The position numbers were made by a program, and so were the translations under genes. A DNA stretch of 5,584 nt, taken from Acidobacteriota bacterium (GTDB lineage Bacteria > Acidobacteriota > Vicinamibacteria > Vicinamibacterales > Vicinamibacteraceae). Under the pieces are notes generated by a model. The model had not been told where the DNA came from. It worked only from the letters and a program-made list of their open reading frames with translations, and searched no databases. Every line of letters starts with the position of its first letter. Positions within the stretch are counted from its first letter, which is position 1. The stretch is taken from the NCBI GenBank assembly GCA_023427865.1, contig JAEYZV010000343.1:1-5584 (forward strand), given 5' to 3'. Shown in pieces: positions 1-4,910 of this stretch.

Positions 1-19
1 GGCGGCCACGCCCGGAGGG

Positions 20-57
20 CTACGTACGTTCGAGACGCCCGACGTTGGCACGTCCGG
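20..57 (+). repeat. 38-bp intergenic direct repeat, copy 1
   Basis: This 38-bp stretch recurs base for base at 225-262. It starts with the palindromic block TACGTACGTTCG and contains a small hairpin, GACGT-TGGC-ACGTC, at 41-54. The two copies start 205 bp apart, with no gene supported between them. A recurring non-coding unit with internal palindromes beyond the 3' end of a gene resembles a REP-like or other dispersed intergenic repeat. The family is not one I can name. Confidence 0.85.
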
Positions 58-137
58 CCGCGGAACGTGCGAACGGCGGCATGCGGGCACGGCGGACCGT
101 CCAACGTGGGGCGGCGAACCTCGGACGTTGGTAGGGG

Positions 138-152
138 CGCCTCTCTGAGGCG
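138..152. other. small perfect hairpin in the repeat region
   Basis: CGCCTC-TCT-GAGGCG forms a perfect 6-bp stem with a 3-nt loop. It lies between the two 38-bp repeat copies and just after a GGACGTTGG word (123-131) that echoes the repeat. No T-run follows on either strand, so it is not a classical terminator. It may be part of the same structured repeat unit. Confidence 0.5.
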
Positions 153-186
153 ACCGGCGAGCAACGACGCGCGTGATCCTCCTTGA

Positions 187-207
187 CCGTCGGGCAAGGC
201 CCGACGG
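187..207 (-). terminator. strong hairpin 3' of the secreted-protein gene; possible terminator
   Basis: CCGTCGGGC and GCCCGACGG form a perfect 9-bp GC-rich stem closed by a 3-nt AAG loop. It lies 73-93 nt beyond the stop codon of the minus-strand gene ending at 280, a reasonable place for a transcript end. No T-run follows on either strand, so it is not a textbook intrinsic terminator. It could stabilise the 3' end, act as a weak terminator, or belong to the surrounding repeat unit. The strand is assigned from the neighbouring gene only. Confidence 0.35.
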
Positions 208-220
208 CTACGTACGTTCG
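206..220 (+). repeat. partial third copy of the intergenic repeat (15 bp)
   Basis: GGCTACGTACGTTCG is identical to 18-32, the left edge of repeat copy 1. It stops where copy 1 would continue. After TGAC the full second copy starts at 225, so two TACGTACGTTCG blocks lie 17 bp apart. This looks like a broken or partly duplicated unit. Confidence 0.7.
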
Positions 221-224
221 TGAC

Positions 225-262
225 CTACGTACGTTCGAGACGCCCGACGTTGGCACGTCCGG
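225..262 (+). repeat. 38-bp intergenic direct repeat, copy 2
   Basis: It is identical to 20-57, including the palindromic block and the GACGT-TGGC-ACGTC hairpin (at 246-259). It ends 17 bp before the stop codon of the minus-strand gene (280-282). A transcript of that gene reading through would therefore carry both copies in its 3' tail. Confidence 0.85.
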
Positions 263-279
263 GCGCGTCAGGGCGCCGC

Positions 280-2346
280 TTACGGCGTCGGCGCCACGGC
301 AGGCGCGGCAACGACCCCGTGGTGCAGGGCCATGTAGTACGGCAACAGGAACGACGTGCCGTCGGCGAGCCTGGTGCCCGTGCCGCGGTAGTCGAGGGCG
401 AACGGATCCACGTTCCAGTGGAACACCATGCGCTCGTCGACGGGCAGCACCTTGCCGTCGTTGCGCAGCCCGACGACGCCAGCGGCGTCCGGCCTGATGT
501 GCGCAGCGAGCGGACGGATGTCGAGCCGGTGCGAGTTGGCAAGTCCGTGGTCGATCAGGTCCACGGGGAACCTGCGCAGCGTGTCGATGGTGTCGTCACG
601 CCAGGTGGACGGCGGCAGGGTGAGGTCCTCAGCGCCGAAGGCGGTGGTGAACGACTGCCCCCGCAGACGGACGGCTGCCACGAGGTTGAAGAAGGGATTC
701 CGCTCCGGGCGCTCGAGCTGCCAGTACTCGTACAACGACTTGGCGACCATCGACTTCACCACCGGATCCGGCTCGTACTTCAGCAGGTGGTAGTAGTTCA
801 TGAACGCCATCTCGTCGTCGGACTGGTTGCCTCCGCCGATGCCGGGCGTGACCTTCGGGTGCAGCAGGTTCATCGCGTAGCCGTGCCGGGCGACCAGGTC
901 GCGTGCGGCGCGATCGTACCGGTCGTCGCGCGTCACGTGGTGGGCGATGCGCAGGTAGGTCAGCATCGACAGGCTGTTCAGGCCGCGCTCGTCGATCCAG
1001 CGGGGCTGCGCGTTCAACGCCTCCGGGCCGAACACGGCCCACCGCGTCGGCGTGCCGTCGTGATCCACGAGCGCGTAGTCGTGCGCGAGCAGGTGGGACG
1101 TGATGCGGTCCACGACTGCCGCCACCTCCGACCGCTCGGCCTCGTCGCGGGCCACGAGGTCGTGATACAGCGCGTAGAAGAAGTAGTGTCCATCGAGTTC
1201 GTCAGAACTCGTGTCCGACTTCCAGTACCACTGGCCGTCGGCGCTCTTCGGCCAACGCGGGGCGATCACCTTCCAGAACGCGTCGCGCGTACGGCGAGCC
1301 CGATCACGCTCGGGGCTGTCGGACACATTCGGGTCGATCCCGCCCGTCGGCAGGATGCTCCGGGCCGGGAAGCCGTCGGGCGGACTGTGTGGCCCGCCGC
1401 GCGTCACGTCGACGAGGAAGCGCAGCGCCTCGAACGCCCGCCGCGCGCGCGTGCGCGCCGCGTCGCTGCCCGTCGCGGCGAAGGCGAAGCACTGCGCGGC
1501 GCCGTACATGCCCGTCCAGAGCCCGTCGTTGTCGTTGTCGGTCGTGAACGCCGTCGCCACGTCGCCGGGCGCCCGAAGGTGGGCCTCGACGACGTAACCG
1601 TAGGGCGTGCGGCGATGGTGGGCGTCGATCGCGGACTCGTAAGCGGCCGCCTTCCCTGCAAGCGTCGTGGGCGCGGAGGCGATGCCGCCGCGGCCGGCCG
1701 GCGTGTCGAACCACACGTTGCCCGACGCGTCGATCGCCACGGCGCGGACCTCGTCGTGCGGCAGCCAGCGTCGCCCCTGCCGGTACTCGATGGCGCCATC
1801 GGGCGCGATGCGCACCGCACCACGACGCGTCCCGACCCACATCGATCCGTCTGGAGCCCCGGCCATCGCGGTGATGTCGAGCACCGGCAGGCCGCGCGCC
1901 GGATCGATGAAACGCCAGCGTCCGTCGGCCTCACGCACGCCCACACCTTGTGAGGACCCGAACCACAGACGCCCGGTGGCGTCCCACGCAATCGCGTCGA
2001 ACCTCGCAGGATCCCAGCCTTCCTGCGCGCCGCGCAATGTGAGCGCCTGCCAGGCACCATCGCGCGACTCGTGCAGGCGCCCCTCGGCGACGATCGCGTG
2101 TCGGCCCCCGGCGCCCGACGCCGACATGCTCGTTCCCGTCGGCACCGGCGGCAGAGCCGCTGTGGACGTCGGAGCCGTTGCCGCCCTCGTCGCCGCGGCA
2201 GGGCCACCGCGGATGGCCCGCTGCTGCGCGAACGGGACGTCGGCGACCGGCTGCGCCGCAACGATTCCCGCCAGCAGAAAGCACGCGGCAAGGGTCGTCG
2301 GAAGAGGACTCGTCCTCAGGCGGAGCAGGGCGTGCTGGCGTCGCAT
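280..2346 (-). CDS. secreted protein with propeller-like repeats and a helical enzyme-like domain
   Basis: The product is 688 residues, starting at ATG 2344-2346. The N-terminus is a convincing signal peptide: an Arg-rich start, a hydrophobic core at about 17-31 and an Ala-rich cleavage region near AAQ, so export is expected. A low-complexity Ala/Thr/Pro linker (about 45-78) follows. Three repeats of the form 'I/VxAxAxDxxGxxWF/VG' begin near residues 116, 158 and 200, exactly 42 apart. They resemble the blades of two-component-regulator-type propellers, but three blades cannot close a propeller. Residues from about 235 to the C-terminus are rich in aromatic and His residues (NDNDGLWTGMYGA near 271-283, DELDGHYFFYALYHD near 382-396, GGNQSDDEMAFMNYYHLLKY near 505-524). 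They look mostly helical, like an alpha/alpha-barrel glycoside-active fold. I recall similar uncharacterised secreted proteins in soil bacteria, but activity and substrate are unknown. No clear Shine-Dalgarno precedes the ATG. The ROK gene lies 73 bp upstream on the same strand, so co-transcription is possible. Confidence 0.85.
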   Translation of the reverse strand: MRRQHALLRLRTSPLPTTLAACFLLAGIVAAQPVADVPFAQQRAIRGGPAAATRAATAPTSTAALPPVPTGTSMSASGAGGRHAIVAEGRLHESRDGAWQALTLRGAQEGWDPARFDAIAWDATGRLWFGSSQGVGVREADGRWRFIDPARGLPVLDITAMAGAPDGSMWVGTRRGAVRIAPDGAIEYRQGRRWLPHDEVRAVAIDASGNVWFDTPAGRGGIASAPTTLAGKAAAYESAIDAHHRRTPYGYVVEAHLRAPGDVATAFTTDNDNDGLWTGMYGAAQCFAFAATGSDAARTRARRAFEALRFLVDVTRGGPHSPPDGFPARSILPTGGIDPNVSDSPERDRARRTRDAFWKVIAPRWPKSADGQWYWKSDTSSDELDGHYFFYALYHDLVARDEAERSEVAAVVDRITSHLLAHDYALVDHDGTPTRWAVFGPEALNAQPRWIDERGLNSLSMLTYLRIAHHVTRDDRYDRAARDLVARHGYAMNLLHPKVTPGIGGGNQSDDEMAFMNYYHLLKYEPDPVVKSMVAKSLYEYWQLERPERNPFFNLVAAVRLRGQSFTTAFGAEDLTLPPSTWRDDTIDTLRRFPVDLIDHGLANSHRLDIRPLAAHIRPDAAGVVGLRNDGKVLPVDERMVFHWNVDPFALDYRGTGTRLADGTSFLLPYYMALHHGVVAAPAVAPTP

Positions 2347-2373
2347 GTGGACGGGATGCTACCCCAGGCACGA

Positions 2374-2415
2374 GCGGCAGGCAGGGCGTCGGCGGACGGA
2401 GCCGCCGCCTGCCGC
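2374..2415 (-). other. stem-loop between the ROK gene and the secreted-protein gene
   Basis: GCGGCAGGC (2374-2382) pairs perfectly with GCCTGCCGC (2407-2415). A second stem, GGCGG (2391-2395) with CCGCC (2402-2406), nests inside it. In the minus-strand transcript this hairpin starts 4 nt after the ROK stop codon and lies 27 nt before the next ATG. No U-run follows, so it may be an attenuating or RNA-protecting intergenic hairpin within an operon, or an atypical terminator. Confidence 0.45.
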
Positions 2416-2419
2416 GGCG

Positions 2420-3424
2420 TCAGCGCACGCTGGCGAGCCGGAGCGCTTCGAGCGCTGCGCCCCTTGCACCGGCCGTGTCGCCGTTGGGCATCAACCGGAT
2501 GGGGATGTCGGCCTGCTCCTCGCGCTGCACCGGCATGCCGGCGCGAATCTCGGCCAGGAACCATGCCTGGAAGTCGGGCGAGGCCTCGATGGCGCCCCCG
2601 CCGACGATGAGCGCGTCCGGGTCGAACACGTTGACCATCTGGTCGAAGAACAGCCCGAGGGCGTGGGCCTGCGCACGGAAGATGTCGCGGCACATGGCGT
2701 CGCCCCGCTCCGCGAGCCCGCGCACCTTCCGGGCGGGCTCACGCGCATCAAGGGCGGCGAGCTCGTGATCCGGGTACCGCTCGAGGAACGCCGGCAGCAG
2801 TGTGTTGCGGATGGCCGTGAGTGAGCAGACCGATTCGAGGTCGCCGACCCTGCCGCAGTTGCACTGCGGGTCGACGTGCTCGAGGCCCGGTATGCGCTGC
2901 GTCGGAATCAGCACGTGGCCGCACTCGCCGCCGAACCCGCCTCGCCCGGTGACCACCTTGCCGTCGACGATCACGCCGCCGCCAAGCCCTGTCCCGACGA
3001 TGGCGGAGATGGATGTGGCCGTCCTGCGGCCGAAAAGGTTGAAGTGGCCCCAGAGCGCCCCGGCGTTGCCGTCGTTGAGGTAGCTGACCGGTCGCTTCAA
3101 CCGGATCGCGAGGTTGCCCGGCAGGTCGTAACCGGCCCACTCGGGGTGTACGAAGTTGGTGGACCCCTTCGCACTCAGGACCCCGGTCGCGCTCGCGGGA
3201 CCGGGCGTATCGAGCCCGACGGCAATCACCTGATCCAACGACACCCCGGCCTGCTGCGCGGCCATCGCGAGTCCATCGGCAATCTGCTGCAGGCAGATGT
3301 CCGGTCCCTCGACGCTGCGTGCCGGGTGCTCGCAGAGCCCGTCCACGAGGAAACGCCCCTCGAGGTCCATGAGGGTGTAGTTGACCGCCGTCCCGCCGAG
3401 ATCGATGCCCGCAATCAGCTGCAT
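2420..3424 (-). CDS. ROK-family sugar kinase or ROK-type regulator-like protein
   Basis: ROK proteins are mostly ATP-dependent hexose kinases (glucokinase, fructokinase, N-acetylhexosamine kinases) in the cytoplasm; some are DNA-binding repressors. This 334-residue protein has no N-terminal helix-turn-helix, so a kinase is more likely. Visible motifs are DLGGT (8-12, phosphate binding), LDTPGP (71-76), LNDGNAGA (116-123, with D118 the expected catalytic base), GTGLGGG (144-150), E167-x-G-H170 and VFDPDALIVGGG (266-277). The zinc loop begins normally with C188-N-C190-G, but the usual third cysteine is Asp at 195 (codon 2840-2842); C200 lies nearby. I chose ATG 3422-3424 because it places the family's usual MxxxxGIDLGGT opening at the N-terminus. 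A TTG at 3476-3478 would add 18 residues unlike the family. The Shine-Dalgarno is weak (GGGCAGGG about 11 nt upstream). Substrate cannot be read from the sequence. The secreted protein gene follows after 73 bp. Confidence 0.9.
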   Translation of the reverse strand: MQLIAGIDLGGTAVNYTLMDLEGRFLVDGLCEHPARSVEGPDICLQQIADGLAMAAQQAGVSLDQVIAVGLDTPGPASATGVLSAKGSTNFVHPEWAGYDLPGNLAIRLKRPVSYLNDGNAGALWGHFNLFGRRTATSISAIVGTGLGGGVIVDGKVVTGRGGFGGECGHVLIPTQRIPGLEHVDPQCNCGRVGDLESVCSLTAIRNTLLPAFLERYPDHELAALDAREPARKVRGLAERGDAMCRDIFRAQAHALGLFFDQMVNVFDPDALIVGGGAIEASPDFQAWFLAEIRAGMPVQREEQADIPIRLMPNGDTAGARGAALEALRLASVR

Positions 3425-3447
3425 GCCGTGTGTGCCCTGCCCGTTGT

Positions 3448-3467
3448 GGCGCGCTCCGGCGCGCTCG
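3448..3467. repeat. 10-bp tandem duplication upstream of the ROK gene
   Basis: GGCGCGCTCC is followed directly by GGCGCGCTCG, two near-identical 10-bp units with a one-base difference. They lie 24-43 bp upstream of the chosen ROK start. If the TTG start at 3476-3478 were used they would be coding. In my reading they lie in the leader or promoter-proximal DNA. No function is evident. Confidence 0.4.
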
Positions 3468-3571
3468 GATTGAGGCAACAGCCTACTTCAGAAATCCGGG
3501 GAGCGGACGGGCTGCCAGCAGCATGCAACGTGTAGGCAATCGCTGCGGCTCGGCGGGCGGGGCCGGCGCCG

Positions 3572-3613
3572 CGAGGTGCGGGATGAGGCGGACCTGCGAC
3601 ACCCCGCACCTCG
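3572..3613 (-). other. 11-bp inverted repeat 3' of the CsbD-like gene
   Basis: CGAGGTGCGGG (3572-3582) and CCCGCACCTCG (3603-3613) are perfect inverted repeats separated by 20 nt. In the minus-strand transcript the hairpin begins 22 nt after the csbD-like stop codon, where a terminator would be expected. The sequence after it is GC-only with no U-run. It could be a transcript-end or processing hairpin, or, as a palindrome, an operator for the ROK gene that starts 148 bp further on. The 211-bp gap between the two genes holds nothing else that is clearly recognisable. Confidence 0.45.
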
Positions 3614-3635
3614 ACGAGCCGAGCGGTGTTCCAAC

Positions 3636-3839
3636 TCAGCGCTTGATGCGTTCCCCGACGTTCTCGATCGCATCCCCCACGCCGCGCTTCACCTTGCCGA
3701 CGCCTTCGCGGAGCTCGCCGGAGGCCTCGTCGCCGTGCCCTTCGTCATGCAGTTCCTGGTCGCCGGTGAGCCGCCCGACCGCCTGCTTCACCTTGCCTTG
3801 CGCCTGCTCGGCCTTGCCCTTGATCTCATCCTTGTGCAT
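3636..3839 (-). CDS. CsbD-like small stress protein
   Basis: This 67-residue, highly charged, Gly/Lys/Glu-rich protein matches the CsbD family: MHKDEIKGKAEQAQGKVKQA at the start, then a GRLTGD turn, an Asp/Glu/His-rich centre and a Val-Gly-Lys repeat tail. CsbD of Bacillus subtilis belongs to the general stress response. Family members are abundant under stress in many bacteria, but their biochemical role is unknown. The gene has the best ribosome site in the left half of the window: AAAGGAG at 3847-3853, 7 nt before the ATG. It is divergent from the PfpI/DJ-1 gene and has a candidate sigma-54 promoter at 3895-3910, suggesting inducible expression. No signal peptide or membrane segment is visible. 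Confidence 0.92.
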   Translation of the reverse strand: MHKDEIKGKAEQAQGKVKQAVGRLTGDQELHDEGHGDEASGELREGVGKVKRGVGDAIENVGERIKR

Positions 3840-3857
3840 CGCTCAGCTCCTTTGTCT

Positions 3858-3878
3858 GCCGTCGAGTTGGCCGACGGC
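3858..3878 (-). promoter_or_regulatory. hairpin in the predicted csbD-like mRNA leader
   Basis: GCCGTCG and CGACGGC form a perfect 7-bp stem around a 7-nt loop. If transcription starts near 3884, as the sigma-54 candidate predicts, this hairpin fills most of the 44-nt leader and ends 4 nt before the AAAGGAG ribosome site. It could stabilise the mRNA or affect ribosome access. There is no direct evidence of function. Confidence 0.4.
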
Positions 3879-3894
3879 TCATGCGACCTGCTGG

Positions 3895-3910
3895 TGCAAC
3901 CCCCGTTCCG
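3895..3910 (-). promoter_or_regulatory. candidate sigma-54 (-24/-12) promoter of the csbD-like gene
   Basis: Read on the minus strand the site is CGGAAC-GGGGG-TTGCA, against the consensus TGGCAC-N5-TTGCA. The invariant GG and GC are both present with exactly 10 nt between them, and the -12 half is perfect. The mismatches are T to C at the first base and C to A at the fourth. The predicted start is near 3884, giving a 44-nt leader. Sigma-54 promoters need an ATP-driven enhancer-binding activator, which is not encoded in this window. Confidence 0.55.
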
Positions 3911-3928
3911 AAGCGCTGACACCGGGGT

Positions 3929-3957
3929 TTGCACGGCTGACGTGTGTCGGAAACAAT
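3929..3957 (+). promoter_or_regulatory. weak sigma-70-like promoter candidate for the PfpI/DJ-1 gene
   Basis: TTGCAC (3929-3934) and AACAAT (3952-3957) are separated by 17 bp. They match the consensus hexamers at 3 and 4 of 6 positions. A start about 7 nt after the -10 box would fall at or next to the GTG start codon at 3964, giving a leaderless transcript. That agrees with the lack of a clear Shine-Dalgarno. The match is weak and could be chance. Confidence 0.25.
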
Positions 3958-3963
3958 GCGGGC

Positions 3964-4524
3964 GTGGCACGACACATCCTCATCATCACGGGTGACGCCG
4001 GCGAGAGCTTCGAGTGCCTGTATGCACGTCAGCGCCTGCTCGAAGCGGGCCTGACGCCGCACATCGCCGCACCGAGCGTGCGCCGGCTCCACCTGGTCAT
4101 CCACGACTTCGAGCCCGGCTGGGACACGTACGTCGAGCGTCCCGGGTACGGCGCGGAATCGGACCTCGCATTCGATCAGGTGGACGTCGAGGCCTACGAC
4201 GCCGTCCTCGTGCTCGGCGGCCGAGCCCCCGAGTACCTGCGCCACGACCCGCGCGTGCTGGAAATCGTCCGCCGCTTCCAAGCGTCGGGTCGGTGGGTCT
4301 GGGCCATCTGCCACGGCGTGCAGGTGCTCGCGGCGGCCGGCGTGATCGGGGAGCGGCGGGTCACCGCCTATGCCAACTGCCGCTGGGAGATCGAGGCTGC
4401 CGGCGCGACATACGTCTCGTCGGAGCAGGCGGTGCGCGACGGTCGCATCGTGACCGGCCAGACCTGGGAGTCGCACCCCGAGTTCTATCGCGAGATCTTC
4501 CGGTGCCTCGCCGAAGCCGATTGA
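3964..4524 (+). CDS. PfpI/DJ-1 family protein (class I glutamine amidotransferase-like fold)
   Basis: The product is 186 residues, a normal length for the family. Members include the protease PfpI, the YhbO/YajL group (proposed to act in protein and nucleotide deglycation or stress protection) and other hydrolases, all cytosolic. The nucleophile elbow A-I-C116-H117-G is clear. GGRAPEYLR (85-93) matches a PfpI signature loop, and E14 in GESFECLY aligns with the PfpI catalytic Glu12. The start must be GTG 3964-3966, because it gives the expected opening MARHILIITGDAGESFE. The frame stays open upstream to 3430, but that part does not resemble the family and overlaps the csbD-like gene. An ATG at 3956 is out of frame. 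No strong ribosome site is seen. The gene is divergent from the csbD-like gene; the 386-bp gap after it separates it from the usp operon. Which activity it has cannot be decided from sequence. Confidence 0.92.
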   Translation: MARHILIITGDAGESFECLYARQRLLEAGLTPHIAAPSVRRLHLVIHDFEPGWDTYVERPGYGAESDLAFDQVDVEAYDAVLVLGGRAPEYLRHDPRVLEIVRRFQASGRWVWAICHGVQVLAAAGVIGERRVTAYANCRWEIEAAGATYVSSEQAVRDGRIVTGQTWESHPEFYREIFRCLAEAD

Positions 4525-4540
4525 AGTGCGCCGCCGGGGA

Positions 4541-4575
4541 GACTCGGGATTCGGAATTCGGGATGCGGGTTCGGG
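4541..4575 (+). repeat. left array of 7-bp repeats
   Basis: Heptamers GACTCGG, GATTCGG, AATTCGG and GATGCGG run head to tail from 4541 to 4568, followed by a slipped unit GTTCGGG (4569-4575). The array starts 16 bp after the PfpI/DJ-1 stop codon. It is the inverted counterpart of the array at 4685-4733. Confidence 0.8.
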
Positions 4576-4584
4576 TGAGTCGTC

Positions 4585-4638
4585 CCGCCGGACATCGCCA
4601 CCTCCGGGCCTGACATGACCGTCGGCCTCGTCCGGCGG
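4585..4638. repeat. 9-bp perfect inverted repeat between the heptamer arrays
   Basis: CCGCCGGAC (4585-4593) and GTCCGGCGG (4630-4638) are perfect inverted repeats with a 36-nt loop. They lie inside the 109-bp core bounded by the two heptamer arrays, so the whole stretch 4541-4733 has nested inverted symmetry. No T-run follows either arm. It could serve as a structured 3' end for the PfpI/DJ-1 transcript or be part of a small repeat element. Confidence 0.55.
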
Positions 4639-4684
4639 TCGTCGCCATCCGCGCGCCGGCCACTCGGCTATAGCGGCAAGTCCG

Positions 4685-4733
4685 CCAATCCCCAATCCCG
4701 AGTCCCGAGTCCTGAGTCCCGACTCCCGAGTCT
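4685..4733 (-). repeat. right array of 7-bp repeats, inverted relative to the left array
   Basis: On the plus strand seven heptamers run in perfect 7-bp phase: CCAATCC twice, CGAGTCC twice, then TGAGTCC, CGACTCC and CGAGTCT. Read on the minus strand these are GACTCGG-type units, the same as in the left array, and both arrays open with GGAGACTCGGGA. The arrays therefore face each other across a 109-bp core. The intergenic stretch 4525-4910 holds this element, then the usp regulatory region, and no gene that I can support. Confidence 0.85.
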
Positions 4734-4755
4734 CCAACCTTCAACGCCGACTTAT

Positions 4756-4797
4756 CGCGCCTCGCTGGGGGCTATCCCGCAACTCACCGCGCCTCGC
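4756..4797 (+). promoter_or_regulatory. 10-bp direct repeat; candidate activator sites upstream of usp
   Basis: CGCGCCTCGC occurs at 4756-4765 and again at 4788-4797. The starts are 32 bp apart, about three helical turns, so both copies face the same side of the DNA. Relative to the predicted usp start (4869) they lie at about -113 and -81, the usual zone for sigma-54 enhancer-binding proteins. The words are GC-rich and could recur by chance. Confidence 0.35.
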
Positions 4798-4842
4798 CAG
4801 GAGAATCGCCGTCAATCGGCCGGCCCCCGCGCTGTGTCGAAT

Positions 4843-4858
4843 CGGCACACCCCCTGCA
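4843..4858 (+). promoter_or_regulatory. candidate sigma-54 (-24/-12) promoter of the usp operon
   Basis: The site reads CGGCAC-ACCCC-CTGCA, against TGGCAC-N5-TTGCA. The invariant GG and GC are present with exactly 10 nt between them, and only two bases differ (T to C in both cases). The predicted start is near 4869, leaving a 42-nt leader before the usp ATG with its own good ribosome site. The -24 half also forms the right arm of an imperfect palindrome, TGTGTCG-AAT-CGGCACA (4833-4849). Confidence 0.55.
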
Positions 4859-4910
4859 TTGTCGTGGGTAGCCGCGGTGTCCATGCCGTGGCCGCTCCCC
4901 GGGAGGTGTC

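Noticed and set aside
20..256. 78-residue minus-strand frame in the repeat cluster
   Set aside because: It is made almost entirely of the repeat copies and hairpins, is Arg-rich and has no domain, so it is unlikely to be coding.
20..262. CRISPR array
   Set aside because: There are only two full copies 205 bp apart with a partial copy, and no regular spacers or cas genes.
220..1953. 577-residue plus-strand frame opposite the secreted-protein gene
   Set aside because: It is a GC-driven open frame antisense to a gene with clear signal peptide and repeats. The translation is Arg/Val/His-rich with no recognisable domain.
1667..2824. 385-residue plus-strand frame
   Set aside because: It spans the antisense of two well-supported genes and the gap between them. 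It has no ribosome site or family resemblance.
3425..3478. 18-residue N-terminal extension of the ROK protein from a TTG start
   Set aside because: ROK proteins begin a few residues before the DLGGT motif, and the ATG at 3422-3424 fits that. The extension includes a local 10-bp duplication.
3502..3517. Sigma-54-like site TGGCAG-CCCGT-CCGCT (minus strand) for the ROK gene
   Set aside because: The spacing is right and the -24 half is good, but the -12 half has lost both T bases. It is too weak to annotate without other support.
3917..3933. Sigma-54-like site TGACAC-N6-TTGCA for the PfpI/DJ-1 gene
   Set aside because: The spacing is one base too long and the invariant GG is GA. Sigma-54 promoters tolerate neither well.
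3430..3963. N-terminal extension of the PfpI/DJ-1 frame to 3430
   Set aside because: The extra 178 residues overlap the csbD-like gene, are compositionally odd and do not match the family. The family homology starts right at GTG 3964.
3826..4737. 303-residue minus-strand frame across the PfpI/DJ-1 gene
   Set aside because: It is antisense to a confident gene and reads through both heptamer arrays. It has no domain.
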